This document shows positions 1-8,100 of a stretch of 8,349 bases of DNA, piece by piece; position 1 is the first letter of the stretch; every line of letters begins with the position of its first letter. A model generated the notes under the pieces. It saw only the letters and a list, made by a program, of their open reading frames with translations. It had not been told where the DNA came from and ran no database searches. The stretch lies in contig CAMWQX010000031.1 in NCBI GenBank assembly GCA_947176475.1, positions 1 through 8,349 of the forward strand. The letters run 5' to 3'. The DNA comes from an uncultured Bacillota bacterium (GTDB lineage Bacteria; Bacillota_I; Bacilli_A; RF39; UBA660). The position numbers and the translations under genes are program-made.

Positions 1-839
1 TTATTATAAATTTTGACTTTTTTAATAATGATAAAAGATGATGCAATAATAATTACAACAGTTAATAACCCTCCAATAAGAGTTATATCTGATGTAGATA
101 GTTTTTTATTTACTTTTATACTTTTTAATTCTTCTTCATTATAAGAAATTCGCGTACCACGAACTAATAATCGATGAGTATTTATCGCATAAGGAGTACA
201 TGTTACTAAAGTTACAAAGTCTTTGCCCTCTTCCATCTTTAAATTTTCAATATCATCGGGCTCAACTACAGATATTTTATCGACTTTATAGGCAAGAATT
301 TGATCTAATACATAAATATAGAATAAATCCCCCTCTTGAAGTTGATTCAAATCAGAAAATAGTCTTGATGAAGGAAGCCCGCGATGTCCAGAAAGAATGG
401 AATGTGTTCCATCCCCGCCTATTGGTAGTGAACTTTTTTCGAAATGTCCAACACCTTTTTCTAAAACTTTAGTATTTGTTCCATGATAGATAGGTAAATT
501 AACATCTATCTTAGGTATTTTTAAATATCCTATTACGCCATCATTATTGATGTTTAATAACTTGTTGTATTCTTCATTATCTTCATTTATATCTTTAGAA
601 AAAGCATCGACAATATTATCATTAGATAATGATTGATTATACTTCCTAGCTTCTTCAAAGAGGAAATCATAATTGGCTTGTCTTAACTCTTTAACTTTTT
701 CGCTATATTCTTCAATAATATGAGTTTCTTTATTAGAATTAATGGTGCTTATAAAAACAGGATATAACATTATGGAAATACCGACAATTATTACAAGTGT
801 GAATATTATTGTAGGTATTAAACGAATCTTATTCTTCAT
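1..839 (-). CDS. srtC: Class C (pilin-polymerising) sortase, 3' end cut by window edge
   Basis: Membrane transpeptidase that would cleave the LPXTG-like signals of the neighbouring pilins and join the Thr to a Lys of the next subunit. I translated it by hand: 279 complete codons are visible and the frame is still open at base 1. Seen: N-terminal membrane segment (about residues 9-30); a core with PKI and LPIYHGT strands; catalytic His152 in LSGHRGLP; Cys214 in TLVTCTPY; Arg223 in NTHRLLVRG; and a second hydrophobic segment (about 252-272) followed by KK. His/Cys/Arg spacing and the C-terminal membrane helix are class C hallmarks. The lid region reads VDAFSKD (residues 77-83), so the usual Asp-Pro-aromatic lid is Asp78-Ala79-Phe80. 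It begins inside the end of the backbone pilin gene (11-nt overlap), implying coupled translation. Little more than the cytoplasmic tail should be missing. The symbol is a class label, not an orthology claim. Confidence 0.93.
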   Translation of the reverse strand, partial: MKNKIRLIPTIIFTLVIIVGISIMLYPVFISTINSNKETHIIEEYSEKVKELRQANYDFLFEEARKYNQSLSNDNIVDAFSKDINEDNEEYNKLLNINNDGVIGYLKIPKIDVNLPIYHGTNTKVLEKGVGHFEKSSLPIGGDGTHSILSGHRGLPSSRLFSDLNQLQEGDLFYIYVLDQILAYKVDKISVVEPDDIENLKMEEGKDFVTLVTCTPYAINTHRLLVRGTRISYNEEELKSIKVNKKLSTSDITLIGGLLTVVIIIASSFIIIKKVKIYN

Positions 840-2349
840 TGTCATCCTTATTAGCGCTTCTCTTGCGATAAATAATATATATAATTACAGCGATTACGAT
901 TATTAGAAGCCCAATTATAGTATACGCATATGTTCCCATACCACCAGTAAATGGCAAGAATAAATTCTTATTGTTAGATATTTCAGCATAATAGTATCCA
1001 GAATTTGTTGGACTAAGGGTTGAATTGCTATTAGCTACTTCAATTGGAATAGCATCAGTAAGCAATATATGTCCACTTGGAGCCTTAGTCTCTTTTAAAT
1101 AGTATGTTCCCGAAGGTATACCAATATACTCAGCGTAACCATCTTCATCAGAAGTTATGGTACCAATTTTATTGGTTAATGCAGCATTGCTATATATATC
1201 AAAGACAGCGCCTTCTAAAACAGCAGTTTTATCAATTCCTGAGTATTTTAATATCTCAATGCCATATGTATAAACGATTGTTGTATCAGTTTCTGAATCG
1301 TGAGTACTGGTGCTGTAAGGATCGTTAGCATAAGTTAATTTTGCTTCGTTTTTGTTGCCCTCTCCACCTATTACGGCATTGTTATTTAATCTTGCTTTAT
1401 ATGTTACAGTGATGTCAGAACTTTTTACGTTATCAAGATTAAAATCTATAGTGATTATTTGACCATTAACCACAATATTTGCTACAACGTTATTAGTAGC
1501 ATCAGTAACAGTTCCATTGGCATTTACGGTCAATCTCGTGGTACCATCTATAATACTTACACTTGTTAGACCACTGAAAGTTAAACCATTAGACATGGTA
1601 TCGGTAATCATGTATTTTTTATTAGTAGCATTGGTTGGGTAGTGAGGAACTGAACCATTAATAGTATAAGTCAATTCGGTTCCCATATAAATCGAATCAG
1701 TCTCTTTGTTGCCATTTAAAGTTTTAGTTACAACTCCCGGTTCACTTACTTTTCCAACGATTGTTTGATTATTAGCAACCCACTCTCCGTTGTCCTCAGA
1801 TAGGGCTAAATTACCTACCATAACGGCATATATCTTGCTAGTTGACGTTGGAAGTATTAAATAAGATCCTAAAGGAAGAGAAGCTGTTCGCGTATTGCCA
1901 TTCGTTGTCAAGTTGGTTCCGTTTATGTTGTGCCCTTTAATATAGGTTGCATAGCTACTTGCCAATCTATCTAAAGTTGATGTAGAACTAACAGAACCCG
2001 ATGATATATCTCCTGAAGTCATATTAGCATAATCTTCAATCGTTAAATTGCGATACTCAGTAGTTGATGCTAAAAAGTTTTTAAAATCACTTGTAAATTC
2101 ATAAGTTATAGCATTTGATGCTTGATTGTAAAATACATCGAGTATTTTATAGGCAGCAAGGATATCTCCAGCAGGAATATTACTTACAGTAAGTGTTTTG
2201 GTTTCTGTGACAATTAAACTATTAGTATCAACAGTTCCATGAGTTGTTCCTAGACTAAATGTTGATGCAAATACTGTGCTCATGCATACTAAGGAAGTAA
2301 TTAAGACTACCAAAATATGCGTTTTAATCTTTAGATTTTTCATTAGCAT
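829..2349 (-). CDS. Backbone-type major pilin, SpaA/Cna-B family, LPFTGG-anchored
   Basis: Secreted 506-residue pilin, probably the polymerised shaft of the pilus. Seen: signal peptide at residues 3-29 (cleavage likely after VFA); an N-terminal beta domain (about 30-195); a middle domain (about 205-345) opening with VVTKTL and containing ITDTMSNGLTF and KNEAKLTY; a C-terminal SpaA/Cna-B domain (about 363-460) with E-box YYLKETKAP; LPFTGG at 465-470; a membrane helix (about 474-494); and a charged tail. Family knowledge suggests intramolecular isopeptides, with candidate Lys209/Asp250/Asn334 in the middle domain and Lys368/Glu420/Asn459 or 460 in the last. No YPK pilin motif is present. Lys200 in IVGKVSEP sits where the linking Lys would be expected, just before the middle domain. 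The start overlaps the preceding gene by 26 nt, with AGGAGA 3 nt upstream. The Met at residue 3 (2343) is a possible alternative start. Its position next to the sortase fits a major pilin. Confidence 0.88.
   Translation of the reverse strand: MLMKNLKIKTHILVVLITSLVCMSTVFASTFSLGTTHGTVDTNSLIVTETKTLTVSNIPAGDILAAYKILDVFYNQASNAITYEFTSDFKNFLASTTEYRNLTIEDYANMTSGDISSGSVSSTSTLDRLASSYATYIKGHNINGTNLTTNGNTRTASLPLGSYLILPTSTSKIYAVMVGNLALSEDNGEWVANNQTIVGKVSEPGVVTKTLNGNKETDSIYMGTELTYTINGSVPHYPTNATNKKYMITDTMSNGLTFSGLTSVSIIDGTTRLTVNANGTVTDATNNVVANIVVNGQIITIDFNLDNVKSSDITVTYKARLNNNAVIGGEGNKNEAKLTYANDPYSTSTHDSETDTTIVYTYGIEILKYSGIDKTAVLEGAVFDIYSNAALTNKIGTITSDEDGYAEYIGIPSGTYYLKETKAPSGHILLTDAIPIEVANSNSTLSPTNSGYYYAEISNNKNLFLPFTGGMGTYAYTIIGLLIIVIAVIIYIIYRKRSANKDDNEE
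845..849 (-). promoter_or_regulatory. Ribosome binding site of the sortase gene
   Basis: The minus strand reads AAGGA, then TGACA, then ATG at 839, a normal 5-nt spacing. Another in-frame ATG at 845-843 overlaps this AAGGA and cannot use it, so 839 is the preferred start. The site lies inside the coding sequence of the upstream pilin. Confidence 0.6.
940..957 (-). other. Cell-wall sorting signal LPFTGG of the backbone pilin
   Basis: Encodes LPFTGG (residues 465-470), followed by a hydrophobic helix and a tail starting RKR. Sortases cut between Thr and Gly, so this is the expected substrate of the adjacent class C sortase. Confidence 0.9.
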
Positions 2350-3004
2350 CAGTCTCCTTTTTAGTCTTATATATGTAGTAACCAGTTCCTAATAGGATAA
2401 TGATTGCTAGAACAAAAATAATTATATAAATCATGACATCATCAGATGTTTGAGGAACTTCGGGTGTTGGTTCAGCAGGTTTTGGTGGCTCAGGTCTAAT
2501 TTCCTCAATTTTGGATTTTACAGTAATTTCCTTTAAATAATCTTTTGCCGTTTCATTATAAGTTGGCAAACTTATTAACGTCGGAAGTGATGAATATGTC
2601 ACACCATTAGTCTCAATATCATCGACTAGCATTAAATATAATCCATTGCTTAATTCCGCAAATTCATAGTTTCCATCCATATCTGTTATAACTTGTATAT
2701 CGTAAGTTATACTGTTTGCTACAATATAGTTTTTTAATTCATTGGCAAAATTTTGCCATTCACTTGAAGCAACATTATTGATATTAGATGATAAATTGCT
2801 GTAAGGTTCTAGATAAGTGAATTTGTCATCACTTTCTAAATCCTTCATATCAGCAATTTTATATAGATAAATTGCTTGATTAGTAAATGGATGATTATCA
2901 TAACTATAAGTTCCTCTTATAGCGCCTAAATCAGCAGCTTTAACAGGGATAAAAGTTAGAAAAGAAAGAAAGATAATTAGAAATAATATTTTTATTTTTT
3001 TCAT
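2324..3004 (-). CDS. FctB-like minor (probable basal) pilin with VPQTSD sorting motif
   Basis: Small secreted wall protein, likely the base that ties the pilus to peptidoglycan. The frame is open from an ATG at 3040 (238 codons), but I prefer ATG 3004 (226 residues). It begins MKKIKILFLIIF, directly opening the signal peptide, and avoids a long overlap with the upstream gene; ATG 3016 is another option. Counting from 3040, seen are: signal peptide 13-35 (cleavage near VKA); one beta domain (about 37-177) with a DMDGNYEF...GLYLMLV stretch typical of Cna-B/FctB-like pilins; a Pro-rich tail (182-195); VPQTSD at 195-200; a membrane helix (203-222); and a Lys-rich cytoplasmic tail. A Pro-rich stretch before the sorting signal is a known FctB trait. 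The sorting motif departs from LPXTG at the first and fifth positions. The basal role is inferred from size, tail and operon position. Confidence 0.82.
   Translation of the reverse strand: MKKIKILFLIIFLSFLTFIPVKAADLGAIRGTYSYDNHPFTNQAIYLYKIADMKDLESDDKFTYLEPYSNLSSNINNVASSEWQNFANELKNYIVANSITYDIQVITDMDGNYEFAELSNGLYLMLVDDIETNGVTYSSLPTLISLPTYNETAKDYLKEITVKSKIEEIRPEPPKPAEPTPEVPQTSDDVMIYIIIFVLAIIILLGTGYYIYKTKKETDANEKSKD
2353..2358 (-). promoter_or_regulatory. Ribosome binding site of the backbone pilin gene
   Basis: The minus strand reads AAAAAGGAGACTG then ATG at 2349. AGGAGA (2358-2353) is the strongest Shine-Dalgarno match in the window. It is 3 nt from the ATG at 2349 and 9 nt from a second in-frame ATG at 2343, so either start is possible; both precede the signal peptide. 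A strong site fits high expression of a shaft subunit. Confidence 0.6.
2441..2458 (-). other. Atypical sorting motif VPQTSD
   Basis: Encodes Val-Pro-Gln-Thr-Ser-Asp where LPXTG is expected, in the correct context: a Pro-rich linker before it, and a hydrophobic helix then basic residues after it. Pro and Thr are kept, while Leu is Val and Gly is Ser. It may be recognised by a sortase other than the one in this window. Confidence 0.7.
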
Positions 3005-3005
3005 A

Positions 3006-5102
3006 TTAGCACACATATCCTTTCTTTCTTGTATATACAATATAGCTTAAACATCCTAAAATGATGATGATTACACCGGCTACAACATATTTGATGTTAC
3101 CAGATCCACCAGTACTAGGTAGGATATCTATTGGCTCATTTACGATACTTACAGTATTTATTCCGTTGTTATATCCGATAGTATAACCATCTATTGTTAT
3201 CTTACCAGTTTTATCAACGACAACTTTTAAAGTTCTATTTAGTAGTTTATATCCATTTGGTGCTGTTGTCTCTCTTAAATAATAAGTTCGGTTTGGCTCG
3301 ATGGCTCCAAAGCTTAAGCCTTCTCCTACTTTATCAGTTAAAGCCTCATCCTTGTATAAGGCAAATTTAGCACCGTTTAATTTTTGTTTTTTATTATTTA
3401 TTTTATCAATATTTAAACTAATGTTGGATACATTGAAATCCTCTTCAGCTACATATTTTTTTGAGGTGTCTAAAGCTTTATCATTATCAGCTATAGCTCC
3501 AATTAGTTCTACGCGGTTTGTATAAGCTTTGATGATTTCACTTCCAGCATTAAATTTGGCTTTTACAACAACGTTACTATTAGCTTGAATAATAGGTATT
3601 TTAACATATTTGTCATTTAATACAGTGTATCCGTCACCAGTAACGAATGATACTCCATCTAATTGTTCAGTTAATAGAACATCTTTAATTGGATAACTTT
3701 CGGTATTGGCTACTGTTATATTGAATTCAATTACTTCGCCATTTTTATAATATTTACGGTTTTCTTTTAAATTTTTAGTAATAATTGGTGAGAATAGATC
3801 ATCAGCAATTTTCCACTCACCATATATTAATACGTCTTTTTCTGGCATCTTGAATGTATTTTTGGAATACCAACCTAGGAATACACAAGGTTTTGTTTCG
3901 TTACTTCCAGAGATACGACAAGTGGTACTTGGAACGTTATTATTTATAGTTACAGTATCTCCTGGGTAATGGGTCTCTGTTGCAGGAAGCACGGTTGATG
4001 GATTCACTGGAGTTACTGCTCCTTGAAATTCATATTCAACCTTGTATTTTACTTTTTCAAATTGTCCAACAATCTCGACATCTTGACTAGGCATCACAAA
4101 TATTCCACGGGCTAAGTCAACAGGATCCTTAGTTGTCCATCCTAAGAAGCGATAGCCATTGAAAATATCCCCTTTTTTTAATGAATCGACTTTAACATCA
4201 ACGCCAGCTGCGTATTCTTTGGTCGTTGGTGCTTTGAATCCCTCTGGGATATCACCGTTCATTGTATAAGTAACATGATAAGTTCTATTTTTAGTGAAAT
4301 GACCAACAAAAACAACATTTTTCTCTGGCATTGTAAATTTACCATTAGTAACTGTTACATCTTCCGTTGTCCAACCACTAAATGTGTATCCGGGAGCTAC
4401 TGGGTTAGCTTCAACTCCAACAGGCGAACCTTTGACATATGATGTGTTTCCTGGTGCAGCTGGAGCATTGGTTGGAACATCTCCTGTATATTTATAACTT
4501 ACTACATAATCCACCATATCCTCGCGTCCGATATAGGCGTGCACGGTATTGGAATTTAGGGATTTATCGTTTTCACGAGCGTGTCCAGTATTGTAAAAGT
4601 CCATGCGGTCAACACCATAATCACTTAAAAGTGGTGTTTCTGTAACAATTCCCACTGTAAGTTTGCATCCTGCTTTAAGATTTTTGACTGTGAAAGATAC
4701 CGTTCGCGTAGCAGCATTATAGTGAAGTCCTGCTGCATCATCAACGACATATCCTGAACAGCTTGAACCATCACTACGCTTTACAGCTCCTATAGAACCA
4801 TCTTCACTAGTAAGAAATCTTTTGAAGGTTAACCCCTCAGGTATCTTATCCTCAACATAAATATTATCGGATTTTACTTCAGCAATGGCTGAATCACTTG
4901 AGGTAACAACTTCAGAATCCTTGCCATCATAAATAACATCTAGATAATATGTTAATTCAGATTTTTCTTTAACACGTACGTGATTTTCTTCAATTACTGC
5001 TGATAAGGTGAGTCTAGCAATAAATATTGCTAGAGCTCCACAAAACAGTAAGAGAAAAAGCAAGTTTCTTCCATTTAGTTTTTGTTTAAGAAATGAAATC
5101 AT
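3006..5102 (-). CDS. LPSTGG-anchored repeat surface protein, ancillary pilin or second shaft
   Basis: Cell-wall-linked 698-residue surface protein. Seen in order: N-terminal signal/membrane segment (about 12-35); an adhesin-like beta domain (about 38-195) with VEDKIPEGLTF and two Cys (115, 146); three tandem modules (199-271, 273-350, 352-431), each with a GW core and a closing MPExxV or MPSQDV strand, resembling InlB B-repeat/SHIRT-type rods; a DUF11-like domain (about 437-545); a SpaA/Cna-B domain (about 560-657) with Lys567, E-box YYLRETTAP (Glu611) and Asn655 as isopeptide candidates; LPSTGG at 661-666; a membrane helix (about 671-690); and a very short tail ending in Cys. The RBS AAGGAA (5116-5111) sits 8 nt upstream. 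It follows the vWA gene by 34 nt. An ancillary pilin or stalk between tip and shaft is the likeliest role. A polymerised second backbone cannot be excluded. Confidence 0.85.
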   Translation of the reverse strand: MISFLKQKLNGRNLLFLLLFCGALAIFIARLTLSAVIEENHVRVKEKSELTYYLDVIYDGKDSEVVTSSDSAIAEVKSDNIYVEDKIPEGLTFKRFLTSEDGSIGAVKRSDGSSCSGYVVDDAAGLHYNAATRTVSFTVKNLKAGCKLTVGIVTETPLLSDYGVDRMDFYNTGHARENDKSLNSNTVHAYIGREDMVDYVVSYKYTGDVPTNAPAAPGNTSYVKGSPVGVEANPVAPGYTFSGWTTEDVTVTNGKFTMPEKNVVFVGHFTKNRTYHVTYTMNGDIPEGFKAPTTKEYAAGVDVKVDSLKKGDIFNGYRFLGWTTKDPVDLARGIFVMPSQDVEIVGQFEKVKYKVEYEFQGAVTPVNPSTVLPATETHYPGDTVTINNNVPSTTCRISGSNETKPCVFLGWYSKNTFKMPEKDVLIYGEWKIADDLFSPIITKNLKENRKYYKNGEVIEFNITVANTESYPIKDVLLTEQLDGVSFVTGDGYTVLNDKYVKIPIIQANSNVVVKAKFNAGSEIIKAYTNRVELIGAIADNDKALDTSKKYVAEEDFNVSNISLNIDKINNKKQKLNGAKFALYKDEALTDKVGEGLSFGAIEPNRTYYLRETTAPNGYKLLNRTLKVVVDKTGKITIDGYTIGYNNGINTVSIVNEPIDILPSTGGSGNIKYVVAGVIIIILGCLSYIVYTRKKGYVC
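3018..3023 (-). promoter_or_regulatory. Ribosome binding site of the minor pilin gene
   Basis: The minus strand reads AAAGGA, then T, then ATG at 3016, nine further bases, and ATG at 3004. Spacing is too short (1 nt) for the first and long (13 nt) for the second, so the exact start is not settled by this site. It lies within the last codons of the upstream gene. Confidence 0.4.
3105..3122 (-). other. Cell-wall sorting signal LPSTGG
   Basis: Encodes LPSTGG at residues 661-666 of the 698-residue protein, followed by a hydrophobic helix and TRKK. It is a canonical sortase substrate. Confidence 0.9.
3810..4508 (-). repeat. Three tandem protein-level beta modules (InlB B/SHIRT-like)
   Basis: Units are encoded at 4508-4290, 4286-4053 and 4049-3810. 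Each opens with a Tyr/Val strand (YKYTGDVP, YTMNGDIP, YEFQGAVT), has an FxGW or FLGW core and ends with a MPExxV-type strand. They are diverged at DNA level and show no long identical runs. A fourth relative is in the vWA protein at 6961-7188. Confidence 0.75.
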
Positions 5103-5110
5103 TTTCGCTC

Positions 5111-5116
5111 TTCCTT
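5111..5116 (-). promoter_or_regulatory. Ribosome binding site in the 34-nt gap before the 698-residue gene
   Basis: The minus strand reads AAAGGAAGAGCGAAA then ATG at 5102, normal spacing. The gap (5103-5136) holds no hairpin followed by a T-run, so transcription probably continues from the vWA gene. Confidence 0.6.
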
Positions 5117-5136
5117 TCTTTTAGTATTTTTAATTA

Positions 5137-8100
5137 TTAATCGGCTTCTAGTACATATGGATTAGCAGCTGTTCCGTCTCCGCCACCTACTCTAGTTCCA
5201 GATTTAATAGAAACAACTGGTCGAACATGTAATGGATTACCTGTTGGTACTTGGTGCGTCATTCCGTTGGCCAAAGCTGCTCCTGTGGTATATATTCCTT
5301 CAAGATTTAACGGAGCCATTAACCAATAAGGCGTAGATCCATTTATATCAATATAAGTATTACTGCATCGTCCTGCAAGATCAGCTTCATCGATGTTTAA
5401 TAGGGCTATTGGATATTTAAGGGCCCCATTTCCGTTAGTTGAATTTACCGTAAATGCATCATTTTTGTTCTCGCAAGAAACAGTTGGTGCATTTGTAATA
5501 AATCCACGACCAAACGAACTAAAATATAATGGATTTTTAATATTTCCAATCGTCGATAGCCATCCGTGATTAGTAAATTCTTCCGGACCTGCAACATTGT
5601 CGTTTCTGCTATTACAATATACAGTATCTTCTAACATTCCCTCATATTGAGTACCTTTGATGTTGGTTTCATACCATGAATCAACCATTTTTTTGACGTT
5701 TGAGTCATTGGTATTGGTTTCCATTTCATGGCGGGCATCTTCAATGGATTTTCCATTAGTTAAGGCAACAAAATAGATTGCCTCAGGAACTCTTTCCCTT
5801 GTTTGAGGATTAATTGTTTCTTCTTCGTTATAATATATATAATAAAGTTCTGAACATCTTCCTGTACTATTTAAACAAGTATAATGATGATTATTAACTT
5901 TTGTTTTATTATTAGTCCAATCATAGAATTGTGTCGTATTTGTTAGAGTATATTGTCCCCCAGAATATGTGAAGCTTTGGCCATATACAAAGTTTCCAAC
6001 TGGTCGGAAATCATAAATAGTCTTTGATGTATTGGTAATTTGGCGAAGATTTACACATGAAGTACTTTTGTCTCCACAAGTATAATATCCAACGTATTTA
6101 TCATAATTGTTATACCAATCAATGGCTGATACAATTTTAGAATTGTTTATAGTAAATGTACCATTGCTGTTATATGTAATACTATTACCTATGGCAAATT
6201 CATAATCTGTATGTTTATTGCCCCCGCTTACTTGTACGGCATATGCTGTGTAATTTTCAACTCCGGCAATATATACTGGAGCATCAACTATTCCGTTTCC
6301 TGTTGTTGGGAATTCAGAAACATATTTTCCAACTTGAGATGCAAATTGAGATGCCGATACTTGATATTCGTTTACAAGTTTATAGTATACTCCAGGAGGG
6401 TTTACTTCCTCAGCAGGATAATATCGAGAAGTTACATCATTTGCAAAATAATAATTTTCTCGTAAATCATATGGCGTTAAAACGAATTGGTATGCTCCCA
6501 AAACATTATTTTCATAGATACTTCCATACATGTATCCGATATCAGCTAAAGAATAATGATTTTGGTTGAATGAACTAACTCCGATACTGAAATTGCTAGT
6601 AGATGTACATTGTCCATTGCTAGTTGCTCGGCCATTATAAAGTAATTTTACTCCTCCAGTTGAAGTTGTTCTTACGGCTTTCCAACACGTATTTGCATAA
6701 AGAACATTATTGTTATTTACATTACCACGATAGTAATAAATTGGTCTTTTGTCCCCTGATGTACTTGATAACTCATAAACGCCCTTTCCGTTGTAACTAT
6801 TACCACTTTGATCTAATGGACAGTAAGCAAAATCAATACCAGTTGCCGAAGAAACATATTGACTTCTTTCGTTATCTTTAGTCGAACTATCGGCCATAAT
6901 TTTATATAATGTTTGAACCTTGGATACTTCTCCATTCATACTCTTGTGAATATCTAATAATCCCCATGTTCCTCTTAATGTAACATCTTCTTCTGGCATA
7001 ACGAAATAGTCATCATTAACCTTTTTTACATTGTCAGTGATTATTTCCCAGCCTTTAAATTGATAATTGCCACATGACATAGGAGTATCCTCAATTTTTA
7101 CAGTGTCATAAGCAGCATATTTTTTCGTTGCTGGTACAGCTGAAATGTTACATCCTGCTGGAGCGTTTCCCTCATAGATTACTTGATATGCTTCACTTAA
7201 TACTGGCGTTTTAGGAGTATCAATATCTTCATTAGGATTATTGCCTATTTTGGAGGTTATTTCCTCTTTTTTGTTTGTTGGATACATTCCCTCAGTACCC
7301 ATATACTCATCTTTTAAATTTACATCAATGGTCATCGTGGCTTTAGCACCAGATTTTAAAATACTATTAGGCATCGTCCATGTTACTTTAGGAGTTGCAC
7401 CTTCGAATTCTAATTTAGCAGTCCCTAATGAGACTTCTACTTTATCGACATTGTCAATGGTAAAATAGGTATCATCAATATAATCTACTATTGTAAAATC
7501 TTCATATGATACTGGCGTATCAGCAGCTTCAAATAAAACATTATTTAGGTTATCAATATGAGCTATGTATTGATGATCAGAAATCTTGGTAATTGGTTCA
7601 AGAATTTCGGTTCCCATTTCATATTGAACGGCATTTACTGTCATATAAGGATATTGAGATTTTAAATATTGATAGAATCCAACTTCATTAGGTGTATCTT
7701 CGTTAGGAAAACCATCTGTTAAAAATAATAAAACTAATTCCCTATTGCGGTCTTTAACATATCCTTGTAATGCTTTATCAACATTAACTAATGCTTGATA
7801 ATAATTGGTTGTCCCGTGAGCTGATAGGTTATCTATAGCAGATAATATCTCGTTTTTACTATTAGATATTCCTAACATTAACTCAGAATTTGTTTCAAAA
7901 TTAATAATGGCGAAGCGATTATCTCCTTGAGCTAACTTCTTTTCTACTAAATCCTTAGCATCAGCTTTTACTTTAGCTAATTTATCACCAGCCATAGAAC
8001 CAGAACGATCTAGAACCAAAATAACATCAGTATTTTCGGTATTTTTTTTCAATATTGTGTCCAATTCAAAAGTAATTCTTGCCTTACCTTTACTTATCCA

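Noticed and set aside
1..839. Recoded TGA (mycoplasma-type code)
   Set aside because: Trp residues use TGG and no internal TGA interrupts any of the five reading frames, so the standard code fits.
843..845. Alternative in-frame start for the sortase, two codons upstream
   Set aside because: It overlaps the AAGGA that would have to serve as its ribosome binding site; 839 has proper spacing.
5103..5136. Frameshifted or hidden sorting signal for the vWA protein
   Set aside because: The gap is only 34 nt and contains the next gene's RBS, leaving no room for LPXTG plus a membrane helix.
5130..5140. Small TTAATAATTAA palindrome after the vWA gene as a terminator
   Set aside because: It is pure A/T, very short and not followed by a T-run after a GC stem, so it is ordinary AT-rich sequence.
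6211..6569. Plus-strand open frames opposite the vWA gene, and similar ones at 200-472, 1104-1328, 3301-3525, 4439-4645, 6624-6881 and 7241-7468
   Set aside because: All lie antisense to well-supported genes, encode no recognisable domains, and have compositions typical of reverse-complement shadows.
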